Assembly (NCBI GenBank): GCA_034401795.1
Contig: CM067367.1
Span: 51,240,884 to 51,304,883, forward strand
Direction: 5' to 3'
Length of the DNA: 64,000 bases
From: Chaetoderma sp. LZ-2023a
Lineage: Eukaryota > Mollusca > Caudofoveata > Chaetodermatida > Chaetodermatidae
Position 1 is the stretch's first letter; each line of letters opens with the position of its first letter. The notes under the pieces were generated by a model, which did no database searches, had not been told where the DNA came from, and saw only the letters and a program-made list of their open reading frames with translations. Position numbers and translations under genes: made by a program. This document shows, piece by piece, positions 35,877 to 45,830 of this stretch.

Positions 35877-36053
35877 ACTTACCTCCCTAATACTTTTGAT
35901 ATTGCTAAATATTGGCTTTCACTCAATAAACACTCAGATTAAAACAGTTAGGTGCCCCTACTGGGCAGGGAGTCAGAGCGTAGTCTGGCGGATGCCAGCC
36001 CCACCACCGCGCATGCGCAGACTAGCACTTCCTCTGACTAATTTATTGGCTGA
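35877..36053 (+). repeat. Terminal inverted repeat of the inner DIRS copy (coding 3' side)
   Basis: Matches the reverse complement of 42657-42835. It includes an NRF1-like CGCGCATGCGCA box at 36008-36019. The repeat is bordered outward by a 40-bp extension (35837-35876) that occurs only on this side, plus its complement in the internal region. Confidence 0.88.
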
Positions 36054-36121
36054 TACACATGCAACTATAAAGAGCCTGAAGACCGAGCCTCTGTGGGGTG
36101 GAGAGGCCGGGTCCGTATCTA

Positions 36122-36219
36122 GGGAGGTAAGTATCAACTCTCTCGTGAAAAAAGAAATCCTTGATTTCGTTTATTTCACATCAAGAGTATACTTACCTCC
36201 CTAATACTTTTGATATTGC
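36122..36219. repeat. Internal complementary region of the inner DIRS copy
   Basis: Bases 36122-36172 are the complement of the outer left end (35837-35888), and 36174-36219 the complement of the outer right end (42806-42851). In the known DIRS cycle this region acts as a splint for forming a circular DNA intermediate. Confidence 0.88.
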
Positions 36220-36750
36220 CAGAATTCGACAGTGAATTCGGCGGGAGGGAGGCGAGGTCAAAAGACCAGCTCATCCCTATACGCTTTTCTGCGTTTAAGG
36301 CACTTAAACTTCTGAAACTGTATGAAAAAACAGTCAGGATTTGACTAACCATCGGATAACACCCCCGATGTATGAGAGATGACCGAATGTCATATGCGCT
36401 CCCCCCCCCTCCTTCCTGGGAGGAAGAGTCGAATGACCTCAATGTCCTATACGCTCTCTACGTACAAGTGCCATGTACTACAGGACAGAGACGAAAAGCT
36501 CCATTTTCGTATACTCTCAATAATGAACCACATAAATACACAAAACCATCATCATATAAATAACGGGTAACGTGACAAGACAATCAACAATGGACAACAC
36601 ATACACAAGACTGACCTTGTTGAAATGGCTGCTGACATCCTCTTCCCATTGGTGAAGATCGATGCAGTCCCAAATTAGTGGTTGTTTCCATAAATTAATT
36701 GTGAAATATATAAGCAATGAGGAAACCCCATCAAAAATATATATGCCTAG

Positions 36751-37717
36751 TTATTTTTTCAAAATCGACAAGGCGAGAGGATTAGAGGTGTCACGGAGAT
36801 AATGGTCTGTAAAACTTGACTCACAGTGCCACTGAGCCACCGACATAATATCATCCACAGGGACCCCATTAAATAGGGCAGTGGATGTCACTACGCCGCG
36901 GACACTGTGAGCCTTGGCCACGTCAACCTGCTTCCCGGTGGCGGATTTATGGCAAAACTGAATGCATTCTACAATCCACCTGGAAATGGTGTCCTTAGAA
37001 GCCCTGCCATGGGGTTCAATATATGACAACCATAACGCTGACTGGTCGGTGCGCCACTCCGCCGTACGTTGTTTGTACCGGCGAAGCGCCCGGACAGGAC
37101 ACCATGCTTTAGAATTAGGATCATACCTAGTTAAAGCAGGCAAAATAATAGGTTGACCTGGATATTTCAACGACTGATTTTTAGCCAAGAAATTAATCCT
37201 AGGTAGCAGCTTAAGGCCTTCCCCTGAAACCACAAAACGGTCATCCTCGGCTGATAAGGCATGAATCTCACTCCTACGCCTAGCCGAGGCCGCAGCAATT
37301 AAAAGCACAGTCTTCAGTGTTAATAGTTTCATCGAAATGGAACTAAGTGGTTCAAACGGCTTATCACCTAGTACTTGAAGCACTAGCGATAAACTCCAAG
37401 ACGGAATCACCGGTGGATTCCTTGGTCTTAGATTGCCCATGCCTTTAATTAATACATTTAATGTATTCACTTCATCACTTCCCCTCTTAGCCAAGCAAGG
37501 AATAACAGACATTAAAGCTGACTTATAACCAGCAATAGAGTTAGGCTTGAGGCTATAGGCATCATAGAGGTGACAGAGGAAATCAGCTACTACCTGAATA
37601 GATGCATCCATTGGATCAATACATCTTTTTGAGCACCATTCTGCAAATCTGTTGATTTTATAATTATATGCTCTGGAGGTTGACCCCCTCCTGGCTTTGG
37701 CCATAAACATGGCTGCT
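36751..37717 (-). CDS. DIRS tyrosine recombinase (inner copy)
   Basis: The C-terminal ~320 residues of a 965-codon open frame form a tyrosine recombinase. It opens with RIKEGFSEQAAMFMAKARRG, a core-binding-like helical part, then the first catalytic Arg in ASARRRSEIHAL (about residue 780 of the frame). The HSVRG box (His914-xx-Arg917), His941 in AQWHCESS and the nucleophile Tyr950 in DHYLRD follow. In this order recombinase replaces a DDE integrase and inserts a circular copy without target duplication. The 5' part of the open frame overlaps the RT frame and is probably not translated as such; overlap of these two frames is usual in DIRS elements. Confidence 0.9.
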
Positions 37718-40046
37718 TGCTCAGAAAAGCCCTCCTTAATTCTAGATTCCTTGACAACATCCACGCAGTCAATCTGAACATTGACGGATTGTTGTGAAGG
37801 GCCTTGCCCTGGAAGATAATATCTTCCATCAGAGGCAGAGGAACCGGATTGCAGACCAGAAGGTCCAGCAGATCCGTATACCATGATCGGCTTGGCCAAT
37901 CCGGGGCGATCAGAAGCACTTGGCATTCCTCTTGTCCGATTTTCTGAAGAATTTTTGGAATCAGGATTGCTGGAGGGAATGCGTATGCATACATTCTCCC
38001 CCAGCTGATAGCTAACGCATCTGTTGCGAAAGCGCTTGGATCCGGAATCGGAGAGACGTACGTCGTCATCTTCGCATTCTTCTTCGTTGCGAAAAAATCG
38101 ATGTTGGGTTTCCCCCAATGGTCGAACAGACGATCCGCCACACATTGATTTAGTTGCCATTCCGTGGGTAAAACACTCATCCTTCGGCTCAATGAGTCTG
38201 CTAGCAGGTTTAACCTTCCCGGAATATGAACTGCTTTCAAGGTAATCTGGTGATCCAGACACCAACAAAGCAGTCTCCATGTCATCATACAGAGACTGGG
38301 CGACTTCGTTCCGCCCTGGCGGTTTATGTAAGTCACAGCTGTTGAGTTGTCTGAACGAATAAGAACAATCTTGCCCTGAACTTTCTGTAAGAAATGTTCC
38401 AGGCCCAGGACTACTGCTCTTAGCTCCAGTAGATTTATATGTTCCTTTGACTGTTCCAGATTCCAAAGCCCTGATATCGTGGACTCTTCCAGGCAAGCTT
38501 CCCAGCCCTCCATCGATGCATCTGTATACACAGTCACCTGAGGGTGGGGAGGGGTTAGCATAACCCCCACCAAGAGATTCTCTGTGTCCAACCACCATTG
38601 CAGGTGATGAATCAGAGGCGCCAACACTGACACATTCGAGTCCAGCGAACCTGTACTCTGGGTCCATTGTGTCATGAGAAATAACTGGATCGGCCGCCTG
38701 CGTAAGGCGGCCTGAGGAATGACTGGTTCCAATGAAACCATCAACCCCAGCATTCTCAAGTAAACCCGTGCCAGGACATGACGACTGTCGCACACTGACT
38801 GAATTAATGAGATGAGTTTCTGAACTCTCTCCTGAGTAGGATAAACATATCCTGTCTCTAGATCGAAGAACATCCCCAGGTAAACAAACTTCTGGGATGG
38901 AGTCAGCTCTGATTTTGGGAAATTGATCATCCAGCCTAAGTCTGTGAGAGTTTTCAAAACAATCTCCAGACTGGCCGACAAACTTTCCCGGGTGTGCGCT
39001 TTCAACAGCCAGTCGTCTATGTACGTGTGGACTGCTATGCTTCTCCTGCGGAGGTATGCGGTGATCGCAAGAACCACACGGGTGAAAACCCGAGGAGCCG
39101 TGGAAATTCCGAAGGGTAGCACCCTGAATTCCCACTGTCTGCCCTGGAATGCAAATCTCAGGAAGCGACGGAAACTCCTGTGTATGGGGATGTGGAAATA
39201 AGCGTCCTTCAAATCTATTGACGCTGTCCACATTCCCCTCTCTAACCCCGCCAACACCGAGCGCACAGTCTCCATCTTGAAACTGGGCGTCTCTATGAAC
39301 TTGTTCAATGGCTTGAGGTTGAGAATTGGTCTCCACCCTCCGGTGTTCTTTGTTACTAAGAACAGGGTTGAATAGAAGCCCGGACACCTCTGTGCCGGCT
39401 GAATAGCTTCTTTTTGTATGAGGGAATTTATTTCCTCCTCGATACACAACCTTTGATCTGGATCTCTCGGATTTGGAGTCCAGATCGGCACTAGAGACAG
39501 TCGCGATGGCGGGCCTGTCATCCAATCGGGATGATACCCGACTGAAAGCCATCGCAAGACTAAACGGTCCTGAGTTAACCGTTCCCACTCTTGCATGTGG
39601 TCGGCTAATCGGCCTCCAATCGGTCCACCTAGGGATAGAGGTGGACATAAGGAGTGCAAGAGCGGCACTGTCTCCTTTGCCAGAAACACCGGCGCGGTTC
39701 TCACCGCGGTAACCGTCCCATCAGGAACGATTACCCCGCCCAGATCCTCGCGCGCCACGACCAGCACCGCGCGCACCACGGTGCGCGGGCGGCTGCCTGG
39801 CTGACTGCGCCTGAGGAGCCTGCGCCCCCCTCGCTGCTGGCCGAATCGCACGCGGCCGAGGCCGGCGCTGCGATGGTGGTTGGCCTCTGACCTGGCCACT
39901 ACCACCTCGAGCCTGCAGGGGACGATACGCAGGGGGTGCGGCGCGAACGTTGGCACGACGAAGCACCTCAAACTGTTCGCGCAGCGCCCTCTGGTTATTG
40001 ACCAGAGTAACCGTCTCCTGGAGGTGTCTACATCCCTCACCTCCAA
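37590..40046 (-). CDS. DIRS reverse transcriptase, RNase H and MT-like frame (inner copy)
   Basis: An 818-codon frame. The reverse transcriptase spans roughly residues 205-400, with SIDLKDAYFHIPI, the LPFGISTAPRVFTRV block and a YIDD catalytic box at 342-345. RNase H follows at about 505-600 (acid residues in VYTDAS, LLELRAV and IRSDNST). Next is the segment typical of DIRS that is usually annotated as a DNA adenine methyltransferase-like domain, about 645-730 (IDFFATKKNAKM, YVSPIPDPSA, LLIAPDWPS). Its start overlaps the end of the gag-like frame, and its end overlaps the recombinase frame. The product would copy element RNA in virus-like or cytoplasmic particles; here only its presence is inferred. 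Confidence 0.92.
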   Translation of the reverse strand: MEVRDVDTSRRRLLWSITRGRCANSLRCFVVPTFAPHPLRIVPCRLEVVVARSEANHHRSAGLGRVRFGQQRGGRRLLRRSQPGSRPRTVVRAVLVVAREDLGGVIVPDGTVTAVRTAPVFLAKETVPLLHSLCPPLSLGGPIGGRLADHMQEWERLTQDRLVLRWLSVGYHPDWMTGPPSRLSLVPIWTPNPRDPDQRLCIEEEINSLIQKEAIQPAQRCPGFYSTLFLVTKNTGGWRPILNLKPLNKFIETPSFKMETVRSVLAGLERGMWTASIDLKDAYFHIPIHRSFRRFLRFAFQGRQWEFRVLPFGISTAPRVFTRVVLAITAYLRRRSIAVHTYIDDWLLKAHTRESLSASLEIVLKTLTDLGWMINFPKSELTPSQKFVYLGMFFDLETGYVYPTQERVQKLISLIQSVCDSRHVLARVYLRMLGLMVSLEPVIPQAALRRRPIQLFLMTQWTQSTGSLDSNVSVLAPLIHHLQWWLDTENLLVGVMLTPPHPQVTVYTDASMEGWEACLEESTISGLWNLEQSKEHINLLELRAVVLGLEHFLQKVQGKIVLIRSDNSTAVTYINRQGGTKSPSLCMMTWRLLCWCLDHQITLKAVHIPGRLNLLADSLSRRMSVLPTEWQLNQCVADRLFDHWGKPNIDFFATKKNAKMTTYVSPIPDPSAFATDALAISWGRMYAYAFPPAILIPKILQKIGQEECQVLLIAPDWPSRSWYTDLLDLLVCNPVPLPLMEDIIFQGKALHNNPSMFRLTAWMLSRNLELRRAFLSKQPCLWPKPGGGQPPEHIIIKSTDLQNGAQKDVLIQWMHLFR

Positions 40047-41730
40047 AGAGACCAGGACCTGTCATAGGCGTTCGTAGTAGCCTATTGTAGAGGTCCTGGG
40101 ACGGGCACAGATTATCCAAGGCAAAAGTGCGCCTTGCCCGGACACTCCTGGTCACCGCCCGCGTCATACAGTCCAGAGCCAGGTTGATACCATCCTGGAT
40201 GGCTCGCTGGACTGTGACCGGACTTGGCTGGCGCGATGCGGATGCTGTTACTACCCCTTGTAACAGCTGGGAGACGTGGGACAGAGCGGCAATCGAAGCC
40301 CTCCCACTCTCCTCCGCATCACGCAACGCGGCATTTGCCGAACGCAACGCGTTCGAGCACAAGACTCCCGTGTCAGAACGGGAGCCTGGCCGCGCATCCT
40401 CACCCAAAGCCGCGCGGTCATCCACGCTCGGCTTTGGTACCACACCGTACCGCTGGTAGTCCAGGGGCACGATGCGGCAACGCCTGGCCACCTCGCGCGG
40501 GGCTTTAGCGAGACGTCCACTCGACTTAATGGACGTCTCCGCCGCCTCGAACATGTCAACGACATGCTCTGCCAGCGGCAGAGAAGGCATAGCGTTAGCA
40601 GTAGGCTTACCAGCTAACCACGGCCTGTGTTCACGCTGGCTAGCCGACTGCTCCACGGGCAGATCTGGTCTAACACTCACCAGCCACTGGCAAGCGTCAG
40701 ACCAATCCTCCTCCGTGGCTAGTTGCGAGCGCTCTACAAGACGGGGGCCTTCGTCTTCCTCCTGAGCACAAGCAACAGAGCTTGACGGCGGATACGCTGA
40801 TATCCCTGGCAAGCCAGGGAGAGCATGCGGGCCTGATAATACCGGCATGCTAATCTCACTGGTTTGACCAGGAGCAGGCGCCGTGGTAGAGCGCGGGGCA
40901 TATACCGCCCCACCACGGCCCCGGCCAGCACCAGCTACACTCTCGGCAAGCCGAGGTATGCGGTACCGCTGGCCTTCAGCGCCCAGGGCCACAGTCTGAA
41001 CCGTGGATTCTACCCCTGGGAGAGTAGAACCGTGGAAAAAGGCGCCTGTATTCCCCGCGAGGGGCGCACAAACGTCATATTCCATGGCCACGTCTTCAGA
41101 CGGCGACCCTAACAGGTAATCATCATCCTCCTGGCCAGAAAGATTAGACTCTGGGTCAGCAAAGAGAGCTAACCCGGACTGGCCAGGGAAGGCGCCATAC
41201 GAGGTACTGGCAGCCGCGGTGTGCGGATACCCCTGGACTGATGAGCAGCCCGCGGGTTCCAGCGACGACCGTCCACGGTCCCTATTGGGCGCGGCAATAA
41301 GCCTGCTGCCAGGGCCGTGGAACACCCCCTCTAATGGGGCCACCTCTGAATCTTCAAACAACGGAAGCGTACTAAGGAACGTTGATTCAGAGGTGGGGAT
41401 TACCTGCTCCGAAGCAGATGATGAGGTCAATAAAGGATTTGGTCCAGGAAGCATGCCACGAAGCAACTCTGGAACCAAATCCTTGATTGTCCTCCTCATC
41501 TCTCCCAACATCTCGGTCCGGAAGGCCTCCATGTCCACCGCGGACGAGGCCTTCCTCTTACCCTTCTTACTTACGACCTCTTTTTTCAGCTTCTTTTTCT
41601 CCTCCTCCAACTTGTCCTTCGCCTGCAAGCACAAGAATTCGGACATTAGCTCGCCCCCCCCAGTGCTTACATATCTCGCAATTAAGCAAGGGACCACAGG
41701 GGCTACACTGAAAACATAGATGAGGGCCAA
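39721..41730 (-). CDS. DIRS gag-like frame (inner copy)
   Basis: A 669-codon open frame upstream of the RT frame. Near the start is a charged, coiled-coil-like piece (AKDKLEEEKKKLKKE), then acidic and Gly/Ser/Pro-rich stretches. A helical middle region follows (TVTLVNNQRALREQFEVLRR), and the tail is Arg/Pro/Gly-rich (PRPRAIRPAARGAQAP), suited to nucleic-acid binding. No domain is recognised with certainty. Position, length and basic tail are those of the gag-like first frame of DIRS elements. Confidence 0.75.
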   Translation of the reverse strand: MALIYVFSVAPVVPCLIARYVSTGGGELMSEFLCLQAKDKLEEEKKKLKKEVVSKKGKRKASSAVDMEAFRTEMLGEMRRTIKDLVPELLRGMLPGPNPLLTSSSASEQVIPTSESTFLSTLPLFEDSEVAPLEGVFHGPGSRLIAAPNRDRGRSSLEPAGCSSVQGYPHTAAASTSYGAFPGQSGLALFADPESNLSGQEDDDYLLGSPSEDVAMEYDVCAPLAGNTGAFFHGSTLPGVESTVQTVALGAEGQRYRIPRLAESVAGAGRGRGGAVYAPRSTTAPAPGQTSEISMPVLSGPHALPGLPGISAYPPSSSVACAQEEDEGPRLVERSQLATEEDWSDACQWLVSVRPDLPVEQSASQREHRPWLAGKPTANAMPSLPLAEHVVDMFEAAETSIKSSGRLAKAPREVARRCRIVPLDYQRYGVVPKPSVDDRAALGEDARPGSRSDTGVLCSNALRSANAALRDAEESGRASIAALSHVSQLLQGVVTASASRQPSPVTVQRAIQDGINLALDCMTRAVTRSVRARRTFALDNLCPSQDLYNRLLRTPMTGPGLFGGEGCRHLQETVTLVNNQRALREQFEVLRRANVRAAPPAYRPLQARGGSGQVRGQPPSQRRPRPRAIRPAARGAQAPQAQSARQPPAHRGARGAGRGARGSGRGNRS

Positions 41731-42851
41731 ACTTGTCCCTCAAAAATCGTCCACAGGACGCACAACCAGGTCTCTGAAAAAAGGCCAAAGGACGAGGAGT
41801 ATGAGCAAACTAGTTACGCTTAGAAACTAACCAACTCAAGAGAAGGAAATGATCATAAAGATCATAATTTTTATGAGAAACCAGCTTCGGACAACTTTAA
41901 TTGTAATTAAAGAGCAAAGCTGATTATGACGTCATTAATCCTATGACAGGACAAAATCGATCCCAACAAACATCCCAGTGCAAGGACGAATTGTATCTTT
42001 AACCAGAACATGTGCAGAATGGACATTTCGAATACACAAGCATCAGATAAATACTGATAACAATGGCAAATAGTGTTAATTATCTCCCTTTCTCATATCA
42101 ATAATTAATACCTGACACCTTGTCTAGACAAACCATCCAACCTGATGAACTGGAGAACTCCACCACTGAACGCCTCTTAACTCTCTCCACCTCAAGGGGA
42201 AGGAATTGGATCAAGAGGGCAAAGTGAGAAGACCTTTATAATAGGCCTCCAACTCACTGGGCATAGAATTTTTGGTTAGATAACCTAACAGTATTAGTAG
42301 GAAATGGAACCATGGTGGAGAGACACAAACCCTCTGCTGATGTCATGTCCTTATTTCTCCTTCACACAGACCTGTGGACATAAACACAAAGAGAGATTAG
42401 TCTTGTATAGCACCTAGTTGAAAAAACCCAACTAATTAAGGCGCTTATCACGTTTAGCGAGAGTCCCGGAAACACATTACAACGGGACAAAACTCGCTAA
42501 TTTTACTAGAAGTCACCTGATTTAAAGGTCCAAGGCCCTCCTGTGGCGAAGTCACTCTCTCAGCCATCTTTGTCAGGTGAAAACGTCTCTTAAATAGTCT
42601 TAAAAAGCTTTGAAAAGCGTAAAGAAAGATCCTATCATGAAAGCATGTGTTGTCTCTCAGCCAATAAATTAGCAAAGAGGAAGTGCTAGTCTGCGCATGC
42701 GCGGTGGTGGGGCTGGCATCCGCCAGACTACGCTCTGACTCCCTGCCCAGTAGGGGCACCTAACTGTTTTAATCTGAGTGTTTATTGAGTGAAAGCCAAT
42801 ATTTAGCAATATCAAAAGTATTAGGGAGGTAAGTATACTCTTGATGTGAAA

Positions 42852-43820
42852 TATGACATCATAACTTCAAAAATAAGAAGTTAAATCGATCCGAAAACAA
42901 ACATCCAGGTGTAAGGACGAATTGTATTCATATCCAGAACATCCTAACTGGAAAGGATAGTGTATACAGATTATACAGACATCAGATAAACAATGATAAA
43001 ATGGCAGCAGATTTCATAAATATTTTCAAATATAATTGAAGTGCCTCCTATCATAACTAGAATACCTGAGTCTTTAGCAAAGACAAACCATCCGATCTGA
43101 TGCACTTGAAACTCCACCAACACTATGACCTCTTAACTCTCTCCACCTATAAGGGGAAGGAAGTGGACGAAGAGGGCAAAGTGAGAAGATCTTCTTCCGA
43201 GGCCTCCAACCCACTGGGCATAGAATTTTTGGTTAGATAACCTAACAATATTAGTAGGAAATGGAACCTTGGTGGAGAGAAAAACAAACCCTCTGACAAT
43301 GTGCTGTCCTGATCAATCATAGATAGATACCTGTGGACATAAACAAAAAGAGAATTAGTATTTCATAACGCCATATAGAAATAAACCAGTTTTTTAAGGC
43401 GCTTTTCATGTCTAATTGCGAGTCCCGGAAACACAATATAACGAGACTAAAAAGCTAAATTAGACAAACATGTAGTTGAGTTCACCTGATGGTTAGGTCC
43501 TGGGCCCTCCTCTGGAGATTTGGCACGCTCTGACATAATCCTTAGGTGAAAACACTCTTCTTTTTAATGAATGAATAGTTAAAAAACAGCAGAAAACTTT
43601 TGAGCAAAAATAGCATGTGAACTCTCTGCCAATAAATTAGCAAAGAGGAAGTACTAGTCTGCGCATGCGCGGTGGCGGCGCTAGCATCCGCCCGACTGTC
43701 ATCTAACTACCTGCCCAGTAGGGGCACCTAACTTTTTTAATCTGAGTGTTTATTGAGTGAAAGCCAATATTTAGCAATATCAAAGAGTATTAGGGAGGTA
43801 AGTATACGCTTGAAGTGAAA
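42852..43820 (-). mobile_element. Outer DIRS retrotransposon, 5' remainder
   Basis: Leader and 5' terminal repeat of the older copy. After the inner element ends, sequence resumes with ATGACATCATAAC and AAGGACGAATTGTATTCAT. These are collinear with the leader of the inner copy at 41927-42060 (AAGGACGAATTGTATCTTT). The terminal repeat is at about 43630-43820 and contains the GCGCATGCGC box. Confidence 0.88.
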
Positions 43821-44079
43821 TGGTACATGTACATGTGAATTTTAAAATTTTTGTTCACTTGGCCTGCAAATAGACATTTACTAAGGAAAATCTAAATTTT
43901 CTTGATCAATCTTGAACATTAAGGGGTTAAATCATTACTACACCTCATTTGATTTGGTAAGCACTAAATAGGTTGAGGGACTGAAATGGTGATACACCGT
44001 AGTATGATAAGATGGGTAAACTACCACCATCTTCTGGACAAAAATGTTCATGTCTGTTATAGACAGGTTTAACATGTAC

Positions 44080-44222
44080 CTGTTTGGCAGCCAGCTTGCT
44101 ATCATGAAGCTGTCATTTAGTAGGAATGCATGAACTCTCTGTAACTGCGAATAGGTTTCGGGATCAAGCTCGACTAGATCACCATTGTGGATTAACTGCC
44201 TTCCAGGAACCTCAGCCACACT
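44080..44222 (-). CDS. EXOC8: EXOC8 (Exo84) internal exon, start of PH domain
   Basis: A 143-bp minus-strand exon. The acceptor is TTGTCTTTTAG and the donor AACAG|GTACAT. It reads SVAEVPGRQLIHNGDLVELD, PETYSQLQRVHAFLLNDSFM and IASWLPN, matching human EXOC8 LVYNGDLVEYDADHMAQLQR-VHGFLMNDCLLVATWLPQ, which opens the PH fold. It enters in phase 0 and leaves in phase 2; the split AGA codon is finished by the exon at 24793. It lies only 150 bp from the outer edge of the nested transposons, which therefore just miss its donor site. Confidence 0.97.
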
Positions 44223-44655
44223 CTAAAAGACAACAATAGCAAAATTACAATTCATCACATAAACAAACTTGTATGCCATTGCATAATATTCATTAAACCA
44301 TTACATACAGTATCCCACTTGTGTAATAAAGTCATGCGCTAGTGACACGTATCCTGTGCAATATATTATTGCTTCTGTTTGTCGCCTAGCAGACATAAAG
44401 CCCAGACAAAATTTGTCTATCATGATCAGTGAACCATGAAAAGTAGGTCATGCTGACCTTCTTTTGTTACATAACACACCTTTAGGCTATGGTGAATCCC
44501 TATGCTAAGTTTGGCTATATGTACAATATAACAAATAATCTACTGTACACCCCAGACAACAATAAACTATGGTGTTCAGTGGACCGTGAAAAATAGGTAA
44601 CTTTTATACATGTATAATACTATCTCATTATAATCTGTTATCATATAACACGTAC

Positions 44656-44750
44656 TGAACATCCTTCAACCTTCTCGAGCAAAAAAGCCAGATTTCTTCG
44701 TGTTTCTTCCTCTGGGCTCTCGTGGTGATCCGCTCTCACTTCGACTGGAA
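44656..44750 (-). CDS. EXOC8: EXOC8 (Exo84) internal exon, LEKVEGC segment
   Basis: A 95-bp minus-strand exon with acceptor GTTGTGTTTCAG and donor TTCA|GTACGT. It encodes PVEVRADHHESPEEETRRNL and AFLLEKVEGCS. The acidic first half is a variable linker. The second half matches human TLLEKVEGC, which directly precedes the PH domain. It enters in phase 1 (two bases complete a Val codon) and leaves in phase 0. The next intron is only 433 bp, the shortest in the visible gene. Confidence 0.95.
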
Positions 44751-44819
44751 CTGAAACACAACTCAGGAGATAGGCATTGCTTTCATACACAAGACGTGTT
44801 TGGGTGACAAACAATAATG

Positions 44820-44970
44820 TTGAGCCCTTTAATGGTAATAATCGGCTAAGAGAATCAATTTAAGTTTCTAATAGAGAATCTCCAACGGTAGAGCAAGAGG
44901 AAAATATTAAAAAATATATTACTGGATTACTGGCTCAGTTAGATTGTTACAGAGCACATCACTCCTATGC
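44820..44970. repeat. TTAA-type MITE, partial
   Basis: GAGCCCTTTAATGGTAATAA start, TACTGGATTACTGGCTCAGT centre; the right half is missing where the CRE-bearing MITE begins. Confidence 0.6.
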
Positions 44971-44987
44971 TAAGTTTCAAACAAAAT

Positions 44988-45320
44988 AATGACCTTTCCA
45001 GTTTATCCATCCATCATATGACATCATAATCAACTACGTGACATGTAGGATGATGCCATAATCAATTACAGAATGAATGACTCTACAAATTCTACGTCTT
45101 TGCTATTTAATAAACATGTAGGTTGTTAAATATTTTGAAACTAATTTGACTGGGTGCTGTTGCTGGCTATGTTTGAAAATATTCAACATCTTACCTGTAT
45201 AGTTTTCAGGAAATTGATAGTCAGGGCGTTCGGGGATCGATCGATCACAACACGAGCGAGGTATGGGTGGAGCTTAACTATGGATGGGCGGGGCATAGCT
45301 AAAACTGGAAAGGTCCATTT
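44988..45320 (+). repeat. CRE-bearing MITE copy
   Basis: AATGACCTTTCCAGTTTATC, CATCATATGACATCATAATC, hairpin module (45123-45187, shortened), GTTTTCAGGAAATTGATAG, GGGCGGGGCATAGCTAAAAC and ends TGGAAAGGTCCATT. Confidence 0.8.
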
Positions 45321-45604
45321 TATTGGCCTAAAAGACTAAATATATGTATCACTGGAAACATGCCAAAAGATGTGTTTAACTTCCTGACCATTCACCCTTT
45401 ACTGGTCAAAATTGGTCAAGTGTATCAAAATCTGTGTTTAGCCAAAATCCATTCATAGTAATGGGCATTATTTTAGATCACAGTAAATGCCATTTTTGGC
45501 AGACTTGACCAATGGAATGTTAAAGGGATAAATTCTAATCCATTAATAGAAAAAAATCAAATACTAATAAAGATAATAAAAGCTATTAAGCTGTTCATAT
45601 TAAA

Positions 45605-45830
45605 TTGTCCCTCCTTTAACCATTTAACCATGTTAACTTTCAAATTATTTCAAGAAAATTTCAATTTTCTCATCGAAAATATCCATGGATACCAAGTGAA
45701 TATTTTTTAAACTTTTTCTCTGGAATGACTGGGTTAGCATTAAAAAAAAATTTTGGCCCGCATTTTGACATTTCTCAACATGACTCCAAAAGCTGGTTTT
45801 ATCCAGCTTCTCCATTAAAGGCATTATACA
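45605..45830. repeat. TTAA-type MITE, diverged
   Basis: AACCATTTAACCATG start, AAGAAAATTTCAATTTTCTC arm, GGAATGACTGGG centre, and GCTTCTCCATTAAAGGC end. Confidence 0.65.

Larger units (their letters stand above)
35837..42851 (-). mobile_element. Inner DIRS retrotransposon, 7.0 kb, looks whole (young)
   Basis: Complete DIRS layout on the minus strand. The 5' inverted terminal repeat is at about 42657-42851, followed by a leader and the gag-like frame (41730-39721). The RT/RNase H/MT-like frame (40046-37590) and the tyrosine recombinase (about 37717-36751) come next, then the internal complementary region (36122-36219) and the 3' terminal repeat with its extension (35837-36121). The terminal repeats are identical over about 150 bp by eye, so the insertion is recent. 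No target duplication is visible, as is usual for recombinase-type integration. It interrupts the older DIRS copy between CTGATT and TATGACATC. All three main frames are long and open, so it appears whole. Confidence 0.93.
29621..43926. repeat. TTAA-type MITE split by DIRS insertion
   Basis: The left half (29621-29767) and right half (43821-43926) together follow the family pattern: CCATTGAATGG start after TTAA (29617-29620), palindrome centre near 29720-29755, CTTGGCCTGCAAATAGACAT, and CATTAAGGGG before TTAA (43927-43930). Everything between is inserted retrotransposon DNA. This pins the outer DIRS copy to a single insertion. Confidence 0.8.

Noticed and set aside
36751-39648. The whole 965-codon frame as one recombinase protein
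   Set aside because: Only the last ~320 residues look like recombinase; the earlier part overlaps the RT frame and reads like its shifted shadow.
30670-41730. The two DIRS copies read as a local tandem duplication
   Set aside because: The leader of the first copy resumes after the second ends (42852), and the copies differ in age, which fits insertion rather than duplication.
42454-42759. 101-codon minus-strand frame upstream of the inner DIRS gag-like frame
   Set aside because: It lies in the leader and terminal repeat of the element, and the corresponding part of the outer copy does not keep it.
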